NCBI GenBank assembly: GCA_023268355.1
Contig: JALNJK010000004.1
Location: 1-64,000, forward strand
Origin: Candidatus Terraquivivens tengchongensis
GTDB taxonomy: Archaea; Thermoproteota; Nitrososphaeria_A; Caldarchaeales; Wolframiiraptoraceae
Direction of reading: 5' to 3'
Length of the DNA: 64,000 nt
Shown: positions 8,669-16,857 of the stretch, one piece after another
Numbering within the stretch: position 1 is the first letter of the stretch
Layout of the letters: every line of letters starts with the position of its first letter
Made by a program: the position numbers and the translations under genes
Notes under the pieces: model-generated
The model's input: the letters and a program-made list of their open reading frames with translations, nothing else
The model's database searches: none
What the model was told of the DNA's origin: nothing

Positions 8669-10152
8669 AACTTGATGAGTTCCTCCGTTGATATCCTTTT
8701 GCGTCCTACATTAGCATCCTCGGCCCACAACCCTACTGCATCCAGATCCATACCCATGTGCTTTTCTTCGACGAGGTCCACTTTAACGAGTGCTGGCACG
8801 GTTATCCATTGACCCGTCAATATCATCTCGCCAGTGTTTAGGCTCGACAAGGATGCGCCCAGCTCTGTTGAAACTTCATCCGTCACTTCCATGACGAAGT
8901 TCTGGTCTCTCGGATGGGTTAGACCAGATATCGCGAAGCTGCCCATTTGACTTGCTACGTCTGCATTTAACTTACACGGCCTTTGCGAGACTAAAATCAG
9001 TGATACACCAAACTTTCTACCTTCCCTCGCTATTCTGGCCAACACGCCGGAACATCTGGAGCTCCTGTCTTGTGGTATAAACGTATGAGCCTCTTCAACA
9101 GCTATGACTACGGGCGATCTGAACCTTGATTTTCTCTTAAGCATCGCATTTTTCCTATCGTTCAAGATTTCTGTAAGATAATGCGCCACGATTATCTGAG
9201 CTTGGATTTCTGTCAGGCCTGAAAGATCTAATACATTTATTTTGTTGGGCTCGATGAGGTTGAGTGGACTTTCAACTTCCGTGTCAAATATGTTCCCCTT
9301 TATCGCAAGGCTTCTTTCGATTATCTCTAGGACCCTCCTAGCTGTAACCCTCGTTTGGAAGTCTTCCTCGTTTTCTGCCTCGTTTCTAAGGTTCTCCTCC
9401 AAAGCCTCCCAGAAATTCGGCGACCTCATCACATCCTTGGTGTACGCCCTTCTGAGTACGTCCCTCTGTTTTGTGGCATCGCTCCTTATATCGAGCATAT
9501 CTGCTAACTCCTCGGAATCCAAATATCTTGGGTTGATCTTTGGACATACAAACCTCATCTTCTCAATCTTCAAGTCATAGTACTCGGCATGATAGTCTAA
9601 GATTACCATAGTGCCGTTCTTCTCTGCTACCCTTTTTGCTATTAGCGCCAAAAGGTTCGACTTTCCCTTACCCGTGGCCGCCAATATTGCAAGATGCCTG
9701 GAGGCGACTTTGTTCAAGTTGACAGAAACCGTGACACTGTTCCTCCTCAATAACCTTCCGACTTCAACCCATTCCTTCGAATCGTTATGAAATATTCTCC
9801 TCAATAGCTCATCCTCGGCCAGAAATACGGGCGAGCCTGGATCGGGTGGTAGCGTAGGATAAACACGTATGCCCTTTAAGATATCTTTAACCAGTCCGAC
9901 AGCTCGTGCGGTACAGTACCTAACGGTATCCCTAGGGTTGACTTTACTCGCCTCTTTTGCTTCCATCGCCGTTATGTAGTCATGTACTCTTGACAGGAGT
10001 TTACTCTCGAGCTTAGAGGACTCTACTAAGTACAGGGCTTGTCCATCAACAGTATCCACAGTGACGAATTCTCCGACCCTTACCACGTCTTTGGCGAAGA
10101 ATTGTATCCATTCGGGTCGTGCCTCGCCAACTACGATCCCGATCTCAACCAA
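8665..10152 (-). CDS. herA: HerA bipolar DNA translocase/helicase
   Basis: A 495-aa hexameric FtsK/HerA-type ATPase. Order: N-terminal HAS-barrel (about 1-100, 'VGEARPEWIQF...FVTVDTVDG'), Walker A 'AATGKGKSNLLALI' (about 163-176), Walker B 'PVVIAVEEAHTFIP', sensor/arginine-finger region 'LILVSQRPCKLNADV' and 'GSFAISGLTHPRD'. HerA pumps DNA into the NurA nuclease during end resection. I chose the TTG at 10152 because GGAGGTG (complement of 10160-10166) lies 7 nt upstream; the TTG at 10158 has only 1 nt spacing. The gene overlaps nurA by 8 nt and mre11 by 4 nt. The P-loop has K in place of the more usual S (GxTGxGKS). Confidence 0.93.
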   Translation of the reverse strand: MVEIGIVVGEARPEWIQFFAKDVVRVGEFVTVDTVDGQALYLVESSKLESKLLSRVHDYITAMEAKEASKVNPRDTVRYCTARAVGLVKDILKGIRVYPTLPPDPGSPVFLAEDELLRRIFHNDSKEWVEVGRLLRRNSVTVSVNLNKVASRHLAILAATGKGKSNLLALIAKRVAEKNGTMVILDYHAEYYDLKIEKMRFVCPKINPRYLDSEELADMLDIRSDATKQRDVLRRAYTKDVMRSPNFWEALEENLRNEAENEEDFQTRVTARRVLEIIERSLAIKGNIFDTEVESPLNLIEPNKINVLDLSGLTEIQAQIIVAHYLTEILNDRKNAMLKRKSRFRSPVVIAVEEAHTFIPQDRSSRCSGVLARIAREGRKFGVSLILVSQRPCKLNADVASQMGSFAISGLTHPRDQNFVMEVTDEVSTELGASLSSLNTGEMILTGQWITVPALVKVDLVEEKHMGMDLDAVGLWAEDANVGRKRISTEELIKL

Positions 10153-11026
10153 CTTCAAGCACCTCCCTGGCCGTCGGAAGAACGGAAAGCCCAGCCACCT
10201 CGCTGATCATGTCCATGAAGTCGTTAGGTAGTGATGCTATTTCGTGAGCGACCATGAGGGCATACGGGTATCCTTTAACTGCTGTGTTATATAGCGCGTC
10301 AATTACAGACCTGACATATTCTAAGTCAACTATCGCAGGAACTTCCACATGTATCGCATCAGAATTCTTTGACAACCTAACGTAGAAGACCGATATCGTC
10401 ATCCCGTCCCTTTCAAACGTTATGGGCTCCGTGTACCCGATATCGTTTGTTACCCTGTTGATGTAATATACGTCTCCAAGCGCTCCATGTACAAGGCTCC
10501 TGTCTTGGGAGTACTTCGAAACGAATAGGATGTTCTTCGCATTTTTGAGCGGTCTGACGTAAACGGCGTACTCCCTGAAGAGCTTGACTCTGCTTAAGGT
10601 ACGCATAGCATTCAGCCTAGCCAGAATGGACCCATCGACCAATACTATATCTAAGAGATTTGCCACCTTTGACGCTAAATCGTGTTCATAGCATTCCGCA
10701 ATTCCTTGTATGTACAACTCGGGGCTTATACCGGACCCATCGTCCTCCATAGGTAGTATATCAACATCAACTATGGGGTCCGTAACAGTTTCTGACGATT
10801 GTGCAACGGCCACAGCCCTGATGGCATATAGGTAGAAACCACAATATGTTCTGTAGTTCCATCCGCTATCGATCGCCGCAACTTTCTTCTCAACCTTGCT
10901 AGGTTTATACGACTTCCAGACATCCTTTGCCCTACTCAACCACTCCCTAAATCTCTCGCTACTCTCTTCTTCCTGTAATCTCTGTTTAACTAGCTTTGCA
11001 CGCTCAAAAAGTTGCTTCAGAGTCAT
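10145..11026 (-). CDS. nurA: NurA 5'-3' nuclease
   Basis: A 293-aa NurA-domain nuclease with an RNase H-like core. The first catalytic aspartate is in 'AAIDSGWNYRTY' (residues about 49-60) and the second in 'DIVLVDGSILARL'; 'LEYVRSVIDALYNTAVKGYPYAL' is the C-terminal conserved helix pair ending with 'HEIASLP'. NurA forms a ring that stacks on HerA and degrades the 5' strand at breaks. First gene of the nurA-herA-mre11-rad50 operon, whose gene order is typical of thermophilic archaea. The - strand promoter is likely in 11027-11080, where 'TTTATCTTAAA' lies about 40 nt before the start. Confidence 0.9.
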   Translation of the reverse strand: MTLKQLFERAKLVKQRLQEEESSERFREWLSRAKDVWKSYKPSKVEKKVAAIDSGWNYRTYCGFYLYAIRAVAVAQSSETVTDPIVDVDILPMEDDGSGISPELYIQGIAECYEHDLASKVANLLDIVLVDGSILARLNAMRTLSRVKLFREYAVYVRPLKNAKNILFVSKYSQDRSLVHGALGDVYYINRVTNDIGYTEPITFERDGMTISVFYVRLSKNSDAIHVEVPAIVDLEYVRSVIDALYNTAVKGYPYALMVAHEIASLPNDFMDMISEVAGLSVLPTAREVLEVG

Positions 11027-11111
11027 TTAGCATAAGGTTGGGCACGGTTTAAGATAAAGCTTGAGTGCGGGATTATCCAATACGTTGTTTTGCTATACAT
11101 AATATTAAGAA

Positions 11112-11120
11112 ATTATAAAT
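11112..11120 (+). promoter_or_regulatory. TATA box for the HTH-phosphoribosyltransferase gene
   Basis: ATTATAAAT is centred about 23-25 nt before the ATG at 11139, so the transcript is probably leaderless. No ribosome binding site is visible before that ATG. Confidence 0.6.
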
Positions 11121-11138
11121 AATGCATCCAAGCTTAAC

Positions 11139-11861
11139 ATGTCCGTGAACAAACTGGCCTCGATGAAGAAAAAGATCTTCGCCGTAGAGATACTGAGGGT
11201 TCTGAAAAGGAACTTTACGTACAAGGAGATCTCCAAGATGATAGACTTGCCGCCGAGCGTTTTGAGCAGATACATAAACGGCCATGTAATACCTAGCATC
11301 GAAAAGGCCGAGATGATAATAGAGACTTTCAAGGAAAACTACATCCGCGATATGCTCAAGTCAAAGGTCATAGAGAGGAATGGCGCTTACGACCTTACTT
11401 CAGTTTGCTACGATGCCGGTCTTCAGCAACTTATCGCGAGAAGTGTAGCCAGCGAGTTCGAACTCGTGAAGGTGGACAAGATTCTAACAGCTGCGGTTGA
11501 TGGGATACCGATAGCGATACAGCTAGGGAACGAGCTTGGCGTCAAGTCCATCGTGGTAGCAAAGGGAACCAAGGAGGTTGGTGTGGAGGAATTCCTCGAG
11601 GAGAAGGCAATATTCTCACCAGTCCTCTTTAAGACTTTCTACATACCTAAGGGCTCTATCAAGAAGGACGAGAACGTCCTTATAGTTGATGACATAATGA
11701 GAACCGGTGCAACTCTCGAGGCGATGGTAAGACTCGTCGAAAAGTCGAAGGCAAAAACCGTGGGAATATTCACGTTATTCTCCGTCAGAAATTGTGCAGA
11801 GGAGCTGAAGAAGAGGCTGGGGTTAAAGTGTAAGGTTATGTCGTTCTTGGATCTCTTATAG
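11139..11861 (+). CDS. HTH-phosphoribosyltransferase regulator, GfcR-like family
   Basis: A 240-aa two-domain protein. Residues about 12-65 form a helix-turn-helix ('FTYKEISKMIDLPPSVLSRY', then 'IPSIEKAEMI'). Residues about 85-235 form a type I PRTase fold with the PRPP loop 'VLIVDDIMRTGAT' and a flexible-loop region with 'FLEEKAIFSP'. Archaeal proteins of this architecture are usually annotated as PRTase-like transcriptional regulators; the haloarchaeal member GfcR controls sugar catabolism genes. Whether this one still has PRTase activity is unknown. It precedes tiaS by 45 nt on the same strand; a purine- or PRPP-sensing role is a guess from the fold. Confidence 0.8.
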   Translation: MSVNKLASMKKKIFAVEILRVLKRNFTYKEISKMIDLPPSVLSRYINGHVIPSIEKAEMIIETFKENYIRDMLKSKVIERNGAYDLTSVCYDAGLQQLIARSVASEFELVKVDKILTAAVDGIPIAIQLGNELGVKSIVVAKGTKEVGVEEFLEEKAIFSPVLFKTFYIPKGSIKKDENVLIVDDIMRTGATLEAMVRLVEKSKAKTVGIFTLFSVRNCAEELKKRLGLKCKVMSFLDLL

Positions 11862-11906
11862 TTAGGCTTAAATTCACGGCAAAAGGAGATAGATCCCAAG
11901 GCCGAG

Positions 11907-13223
11907 TTGGTAACGTTACACATTGGTATTGATGATACCGATTCTAAGAAGGCAATGTGCACGACGTACGTAGCCGCCATAATATTCGACGATCTGCTAA
12001 AGATGGGCTTAACCCCTATCATGAGGCCTCAGCTCATCCGCCTCAACCCGAACTGTCCTTACAAGACGAGGGGCAACGCCGCGGTAGCTCTGAGGTTTTC
12101 GATCGATCTAGGAAAGCTGGATATTGTCAGGGAAACGGTCTTGAGTAGGGTATACGAGCTGGCCGAGCTGGAATGCGATGGTACGGAGCCGGGTGTCGCA
12201 TTCTACGTAGGCGATGAGATACCGGAGAGGTTGAGAGGCTTCTCTATGACTGTCGTTAGGAGAATGGTGACCGTAGAGGATGCCCTTACAGTCGCCTCAG
12301 ACGTCGGAGCAGAGCTTCATGCACTTAAGGGACGTAGGGGAGTCATAGGTGCGCTGGCCGCTGTAGGGATGGATAAGATTCCCAAAAAAACTTACGAGCT
12401 TATAGCATACAGGACCAAACAGAACTGGGGAACGTTCAGGAGAGTCGATGATAACTCCGTCATAAAGATGGACTTGATGACAAGTCCGTGGACCTTTGAT
12501 AACTTCGACTACGAGACGAACGAATCTAGGATAACGCCGCACACGCCGTGCCCTGTACTCTTAGGCATTAGGTCACTCGACCCAGACATGACCTTTTATG
12601 CCTTCTCAATTCTTAGGATACTGGAACCAGTCGAGAGAACGTTGCTCTTCGAGACGAACCAGGCGACGGACTTGCACATACAAGAGGTAAAGGTTGCGGA
12701 GATAGAAGATGGCATGTCAGTATCCGTTGAAGGTGTTGTTGCGGATTTGCCTAGAGTTATGCCCGGCGGTCATGTCTTCTTCACGTTGAAAGATGAAACG
12801 GGAGAAATCCAGTGCGCCGCCTTCGAACCTACGAAGTCTTTCAGAAACGTGGTGCGTGCCCTCAGGCCTGGCGATAGAATAAAGGCTTATGGCGGTGTAA
12901 AATCCAAATCCGGATTGCCCTTAACGATAAATTTAGAAAAGATATGGATAATAAGCCTTGCAAGGTCCATCCGCGCAATACCGCCATCTTGTGACATTTG
13001 CGGGAAGAAGATGAAGTCTTTGGGCCATAACAAAGGCTATGAATGCCCGAAGTGTGGTAAAAGGTTGCCAGAAGACTCAAGGATACTCACCGAGGAACAA
13101 AGGACTTTAATGCCTGGTGTTTATACCGTCCCTCCCTCTGCACGAAGACATCTATCAAAACCGTTACTCCTCGAAGACTTTGCCCTTCTCAAGAAGAGCT
13201 CTGAACTTAATGTTTATAGTTAA
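11907..13223 (+). CDS. tiaS: tRNA(Ile2) 2-agmatinylcytidine synthetase TiaS
   Basis: A 438-aa enzyme that attaches agmatine to C34 of tRNA-Ile(CAU) using ATP, letting it read AUA codons. The N-terminus 'LHIGIDDTDS' is the TiaS signature with the catalytic aspartates; 'RLNPNCPYKTRGNAAV' is the ferredoxin-like domain. An OB-fold follows at about 265-345 ('SVSVEGVVADLPRV'...'GEIQCAAFEPT'), and a zinc ribbon near 355-385 has 'CDICGKKM' and 'CPKCGKRLP'. The TTG start at 11907 keeps the conserved N-terminus; its ribosome binding site is weak, since the AAAAGGAG upstream is about 20 nt away. Length and domain order fit the family. Confidence 0.93.
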   Translation: MVTLHIGIDDTDSKKAMCTTYVAAIIFDDLLKMGLTPIMRPQLIRLNPNCPYKTRGNAAVALRFSIDLGKLDIVRETVLSRVYELAELECDGTEPGVAFYVGDEIPERLRGFSMTVVRRMVTVEDALTVASDVGAELHALKGRRGVIGALAAVGMDKIPKKTYELIAYRTKQNWGTFRRVDDNSVIKMDLMTSPWTFDNFDYETNESRITPHTPCPVLLGIRSLDPDMTFYAFSILRILEPVERTLLFETNQATDLHIQEVKVAEIEDGMSVSVEGVVADLPRVMPGGHVFFTLKDETGEIQCAAFEPTKSFRNVVRALRPGDRIKAYGGVKSKSGLPLTINLEKIWIISLARSIRAIPPSCDICGKKMKSLGHNKGYECPKCGKRLPEDSRILTEEQRTLMPGVYTVPPSARRHLSKPLLLEDFALLKKSSELNVYS

Positions 13224-13258
13224 CGAAATGTGGGCAAGTTAGGGAGAGTAAAAGAACG

Positions 13259-14059
13259 TTGATCAGGAAGGTGGCGATAGTTTACACGCCGGCAAAAGCC
13301 AAAGCCGTGGAGATGGTCAACGAACTTTCTAAAAGTTTAAGCTCCATAGGAATCGAGAGCGAGGTTTTCGACTCTGAACACCTCATGGAAGCAAAAGGGA
13401 AGATAGTCGCTGACCTCGTCATAACTCTTGGCGGCGATGGTACTATATTGAGAAGCATACATTCTTTGGCTGATTACAGGACTCCCATACTAGGGGTGAA
13501 CTTCGGTAGGGGCGGTTACCTCTCGGAGCTTAATCCAGAGGAAGTGCCCGAGGTCCTGGATAGGGTACTTAAAGAGAATTTTGACGTTGAAGAGGTAATG
13601 AAGCTCTCAGTATACGCTGAAAATAGAAAGCTGGGGGATGTGGTCAACGAAGTTTACGTCTCAGGCGAATACATTGGTAAGATCATCGAGTTTGAGATCG
13701 TGCGTGATGGTCATACCTTACTTGACGGTGTGGCTGACGGTGTTATAGTCTCGACACCACTTGGCTCGACTGCTTATGCCATGTCCGCAGGAGGTCCGGC
13801 TGTTGACCATAAGCTCGAGGTCATCGTCGTTGTGCCCGTTTGCCCGCTTACGAAGATGAGCCCGCTCGTGTTACCTATTGATAACTTTATAACCCTTCAC
13901 TTAAAAGTTCCGAGGTTTCACGTACTACTCGATGGTCAGGTTAGAAAAGTTCTAGAGAATGAAAAGCTGACCATAGGCAAGTCCGAACAGACAGTCCGTT
14001 TTGTCCGTGTTAAGAGGGAGTGCAGCTTTGCAAGAAGACTTAGGAAACGTCTCCGCTAA
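13259..14059 (+). CDS. nadK: NAD kinase (ATP/polyphosphate-dependent)
   Basis: A 266-aa NAD kinase that makes NADP. The defining 'LGGDGTILRS' lies at about residues 57-66, 'VNFGRGGYLSEL' follows, then 'VVNEVYVS' (the NE-x-x motif) and 'DGVIVSTPLGSTAYAMSAGGP', which binds the substrate and forms the active site. 'VVPVCPLTKMSPLVLP' is the usual archaeal variant of the C-terminal sheet. Start TTG at 13259 with GGGAGAG about 12 nt upstream. Its last 32 nt overlap the start of nob1, so the two are likely co-transcribed and perhaps translationally coupled. Confidence 0.95.
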   Translation: MIRKVAIVYTPAKAKAVEMVNELSKSLSSIGIESEVFDSEHLMEAKGKIVADLVITLGGDGTILRSIHSLADYRTPILGVNFGRGGYLSELNPEEVPEVLDRVLKENFDVEEVMKLSVYAENRKLGDVVNEVYVSGEYIGKIIEFEIVRDGHTLLDGVADGVIVSTPLGSTAYAMSAGGPAVDHKLEVIVVVPVCPLTKMSPLVLPIDNFITLHLKVPRFHVLLDGQVRKVLENEKLTIGKSEQTVRFVRVKRECSFARRLRKRLR

Positions 14060-14573
14060 AGATCATAAAAAATTGATACTATACATTCTCGACTCAACGG
14101 CTCTTATAGCTGGCCAGACGGATTTTTCAAGGAAGGAGTTCGCCACTACACCTTCTGTACTGTCGGAGGTTATGCATGACGAGTCCGTAAAGAATGTCGT
14201 GGAGGTCGCCGTTGACTGCGGTCAGTTGGAGGTTTCCAACCCATCAGAAGATAACATCAGGGAGGTGGAGAGGATCGCAGCATCGACCGGTGATAGGATT
14301 AAACTGTCCCGAACAGATATAGATGTCTTGGCCCTCGCTCTGGAGAAAAGCAAGGCTGGGATTGACGTCGTTATAATAAGTGATGATTACAGCATCCAAA
14401 ATCTTGCAAGGCGTATGGGCATAAAAACCGTCGGCATTATTCATCCTGGAATCAGGAAGCAAATAACTTGGGTAGCTTACTGTCCTGTATGTAGGAGCGA
14501 GTATGGTGTCAGCAACTTAAACGTCTGCACAAGGTGTGGTGTTGAGTTAAAGCGAAGACCAGCAAAATTATAA
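14028..14573 (+). CDS. nob1: rRNA maturation endonuclease Nob1 (PIN domain plus zinc ribbon)
   Basis: A 181-aa PIN-domain RNase that cuts pre-16S rRNA at its 3' end (site D). 'YILDSTALIAG' holds the first acidic residue, 'TPSVLSEV' the conserved glutamate, 'LSRTDIDVLALALE' and 'VIISDDYSIQNLA' the remaining acidic ones. The C-terminal zinc ribbon is 'CPVCRSEYGVSNLNVCTRCG'. I chose TTG at 14028 because GGGAG at 14016-14020 is 7 nt upstream; GTG 14007 and TTG 14001 are less well placed. It overlaps nadK by 32 nt. Fap7/AK6 and Rio2-like partners of small-subunit assembly are also in this window. Confidence 0.93.
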   Translation: MQEDLGNVSAKDHKKLILYILDSTALIAGQTDFSRKEFATTPSVLSEVMHDESVKNVVEVAVDCGQLEVSNPSEDNIREVERIAASTGDRIKLSRTDIDVLALALEKSKAGIDVVIISDDYSIQNLARRMGIKTVGIIHPGIRKQITWVAYCPVCRSEYGVSNLNVCTRCGVELKRRPAKL

Positions 14574-14622
14574 ACCATATCACAAAAAAGATTTAAACCG
14601 GTATATACTAACATATCTTAAA

Positions 14623-15663
14623 GTGAAAAAGTTCATGAAAACTGTTGCTTTAATAAAGGGTGATGGTGTCGGGCCGGAACTCGCTGAGGCTTTTTTAAAA
14701 GTCTTTGATGCTGTTAAACCAAACGTCAAAGTCATCCCGTTAGAGGCTGGCTTTGAGTGGTGGCAAGCGCATGGAGGCCCGTCCCTAATACCTCCCGAAA
14801 CTTGGGAGGTTTTGGAGAGGTCGGATGCATGCTTAAAGGCTCCGACCACGACGCCTTGGGAGAGAGGTATGCCTAAAAGCGTTGCAGTAAGTATTAGGCA
14901 GAAGTTTGACCTGTACGCCAACATAAGGCCGATCAAGACATTCAAAGGATTACAGGAACGATTTGGTGAGCTAGACTTTATATGTGTCAGGGAGGGGACG
15001 GAGGGTCTCTACACAGGAATTGACGTCAGGCTGTCTGATGATTGTGCAATAGCTATCAGGAAAATTTCTAGGAAGCAGTCTGAGAGGGTGGCTAGGAAGG
15101 CATTCGAGATAGCAAAGTCGAAAGGCTGGAGTAAGGTAATAGTCGTAACAAAGAGGAACATAATGAAGGAGGCTGACGGAATGTTCTGGGAGTCTGTGGA
15201 GAGGGTTGCGAAGGACTATCCCGGCATATCCTATGAGGAGTATTTTGTGGATAACATGGCACAGCAACTCGTGAAAAATCCAGAAAGATTCAACAAGAAC
15301 GTGATACTTGGAACCAACCTGTTCATGGACATACTATCTGAGGAAGCTTCTGGGCTTGTTGCCAGCATAGGTTGCATATATTCCGGAAACTTTGGTGACA
15401 ACTATGCGATGTTTGAACCGGCACACGGAAGCGCACCAAAGTACAAGGGTATGAACAAGGTGAACCCGACTGCCATGATTCTGTCCGGTGCGTGGATGTT
15501 AGAATACTTGGGAGAAGTTGATGCGGCGAGGGCGATATTCGAGGCAACCGAAGCCGTTATAGCCGAGAGAAAGAAGGTCACATACGACCTGGGCGGTACG
15601 GCCACGACGTTCGAGATGGCGGAGGCCATAGCAGAAAAGGCAAAAAGCTTGCTGAAGAAGTAA
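14623..15663 (+). CDS. Isocitrate/isopropylmalate dehydrogenase family protein
   Basis: A 346-aa beta-decarboxylating dehydrogenase. 'ALIKGDGVGPEL' opens the fold; 'LYANIRPIK' and 'FICVREGTEGLYTG' carry substrate-binding residues (R-x-x-x and the N/T that separates isocitrate from isopropylmalate use); 'VTKRNIMK' has the catalytic lysine; 'FVDNMAQQLV' the metal aspartate; 'YEPAHGSAP'-like 'FEPAHGSAPKYKG' and 'NPTAMILSGAWML' bind NAD(P). Isocitrate, isopropylmalate or homoisocitrate cannot be told apart from sequence reading; there are no leu genes nearby. GTG start at 14623; an AT-rich 'ATATACTAAC' at about 14602 may be its TATA. Confidence 0.88.
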   Translation: MKKFMKTVALIKGDGVGPELAEAFLKVFDAVKPNVKVIPLEAGFEWWQAHGGPSLIPPETWEVLERSDACLKAPTTTPWERGMPKSVAVSIRQKFDLYANIRPIKTFKGLQERFGELDFICVREGTEGLYTGIDVRLSDDCAIAIRKISRKQSERVARKAFEIAKSKGWSKVIVVTKRNIMKEADGMFWESVERVAKDYPGISYEEYFVDNMAQQLVKNPERFNKNVILGTNLFMDILSEEASGLVASIGCIYSGNFGDNYAMFEPAHGSAPKYKGMNKVNPTAMILSGAWMLEYLGEVDAARAIFEATEAVIAERKKVTYDLGGTATTFEMAEAIAEKAKSLLKK

Positions 15664-15665
15664 CA

Positions 15666-16253
15666 TCAGCAGTACTTCGAGAGGAACGACAATAACCTAC
15701 CAAGTTTGTTATTTTTTTCTAGCAAATAGACCCAGTCAACGGCATCGCCCCTCCCTCCCTTGGATAGCAGCCTTGCTGCTTTCCTTGCGGCTTTATGGCG
15801 CTTCAACTGTGTGACGTCCAATTGAATAACCCTTGAGCGGCCGAATTTGCGAATGAACTCGACATACTGCTCGTCCATAAGCTCTGCCGCAACATTTGCT
15901 GCAACCTTCCGGAGAGGGTATCCACGGGAGCGCAGTGTAGCAAGCAGGCTTAGCGGATTCTTCCTAAGCACCAAGACCCTCAGGACTTTGCAGTTCCTAG
16001 GCTTAAATGCTATGTGGGTGGCAACGATCGGCGGCTTAGCCTCATCCCTTATCGCTGAACTAAGAGCGGCCGAGAGTGCTCTGAGGTCTACGATATAGGA
16101 CCTGCTGCTCCTATCATATTCTACATAAAGCCTCTCAGATTTTACAAATTCTGGTATGTCAATAAACTTCGTATGCATTAACCTCGCTGCCAAAGAGCCT
16201 ATCGTCGTCTTACCTACACCGGGAACGCCGGCTATTATGTAGAGGTCCGCCAA
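15666..16253 (-). CDS. AK6/Fap7-like adenylate kinase family protein
   Basis: A 195-aa P-loop nucleotide kinase. Walker A 'AGVPGVGKTTIG' is at residues 8-19. 'NVAAELMDEQYVEFI' parallels the 'N-[IV]-x-A-E' helix and 'VIQLDVT' the 'EIDTT' strand of Fap7/AK6 proteins, with 'DAVDWV' near the end matching their 'DW' tail. Eukaryotic and archaeal Fap7 assist small-subunit assembly and the Nob1 cleavage step through RpS11/uS11. The Nob1 gene is only 1 kb away, which supports this role. It is convergent with the dehydrogenase gene and divergent from archaemetzincin. Substrate specificity as a kinase is unknown. Confidence 0.78.
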   Translation of the reverse strand: MADLYIIAGVPGVGKTTIGSLAARLMHTKFIDIPEFVKSERLYVEYDRSSRSYIVDLRALSAALSSAIRDEAKPPIVATHIAFKPRNCKVLRVLVLRKNPLSLLATLRSRGYPLRKVAANVAAELMDEQYVEFIRKFGRSRVIQLDVTQLKRHKAARKAARLLSKGGRGDAVDWVYLLEKNNKLGRLLSFLSKYC

Positions 16254-16308
16254 TGCATTCCACGTAATAGCTCAAGCTTAATAAAACATTCGGTCATTTT
16301 TAATTACG

Positions 16309-16821
16309 ATGCGAAGGCTTAGGATAATCCAATCAACGCGAATGGGAAAAGTAACAGAAGTTATCGCGGAGCGTCTGAAGGAGGTTTATGGGCTTGATGT
16401 TGTAATAGACAAAGAGACATTCAGCATTACACCCCACAGTTTTAACGCTTTGCGAAGGCAACACGACGCAATCGCAATCGTCGAAACACTTTCAAAAACG
16501 AAGAAAGAGGATGAGCTTTTGCTTGCCTTAATCGATGTGGATGTCTATGCACCTGGGCTGAATTACTGTTTCGGCATAGCTTTTAAGGGGGTTGCCGTCG
16601 TTTCCACATATAGGCTCGACCCAAGATTCTACGGTTTACCCTACGACGAGTCGCTTTACAGTGAAAGGGCGATCAAGGAGGCATGCCATGAGGTCGGACA
16701 CCTTCTTGGACTCAAGCACTGCAACGACCCAAAGTGCGTGATGTACTTCAGCAATTGGATACACGATACGGATGTTAAGGGTTACGTGCCGTGCGCACGT
16801 TGCATAAACAAACTTAGATGA
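16309..16821 (+). CDS. amzA: Archaemetzincin zinc metalloprotease
   Basis: A 170-aa archaemetzincin. The motif 'HEVGHLLGLKHCNDPKC' at about residues 126-142 gives the HExxHxxGxxH zinc site followed directly by Cys-x4-Cys, then 'VMYFSN' (Met-turn) and the distal 'CARC', as defined for this family (second, structural zinc). The N-terminal half ('MGKVTEVIAERLKEVYGLDVVI') matches the usual AmzA opening. These are small cytosolic peptidases with poorly known substrates. Start ATG at 16309, 55 nt from the divergent kinase gene. Confidence 0.93.
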   Translation: MRRLRIIQSTRMGKVTEVIAERLKEVYGLDVVIDKETFSITPHSFNALRRQHDAIAIVETLSKTKKEDELLLALIDVDVYAPGLNYCFGIAFKGVAVVSTYRLDPRFYGLPYDESLYSERAIKEACHEVGHLLGLKHCNDPKCVMYFSNWIHDTDVKGYVPCARCINKLR

Positions 16822-16857
16822 TAACGTATATACGCATCTATAAAAATTATCATTCCC

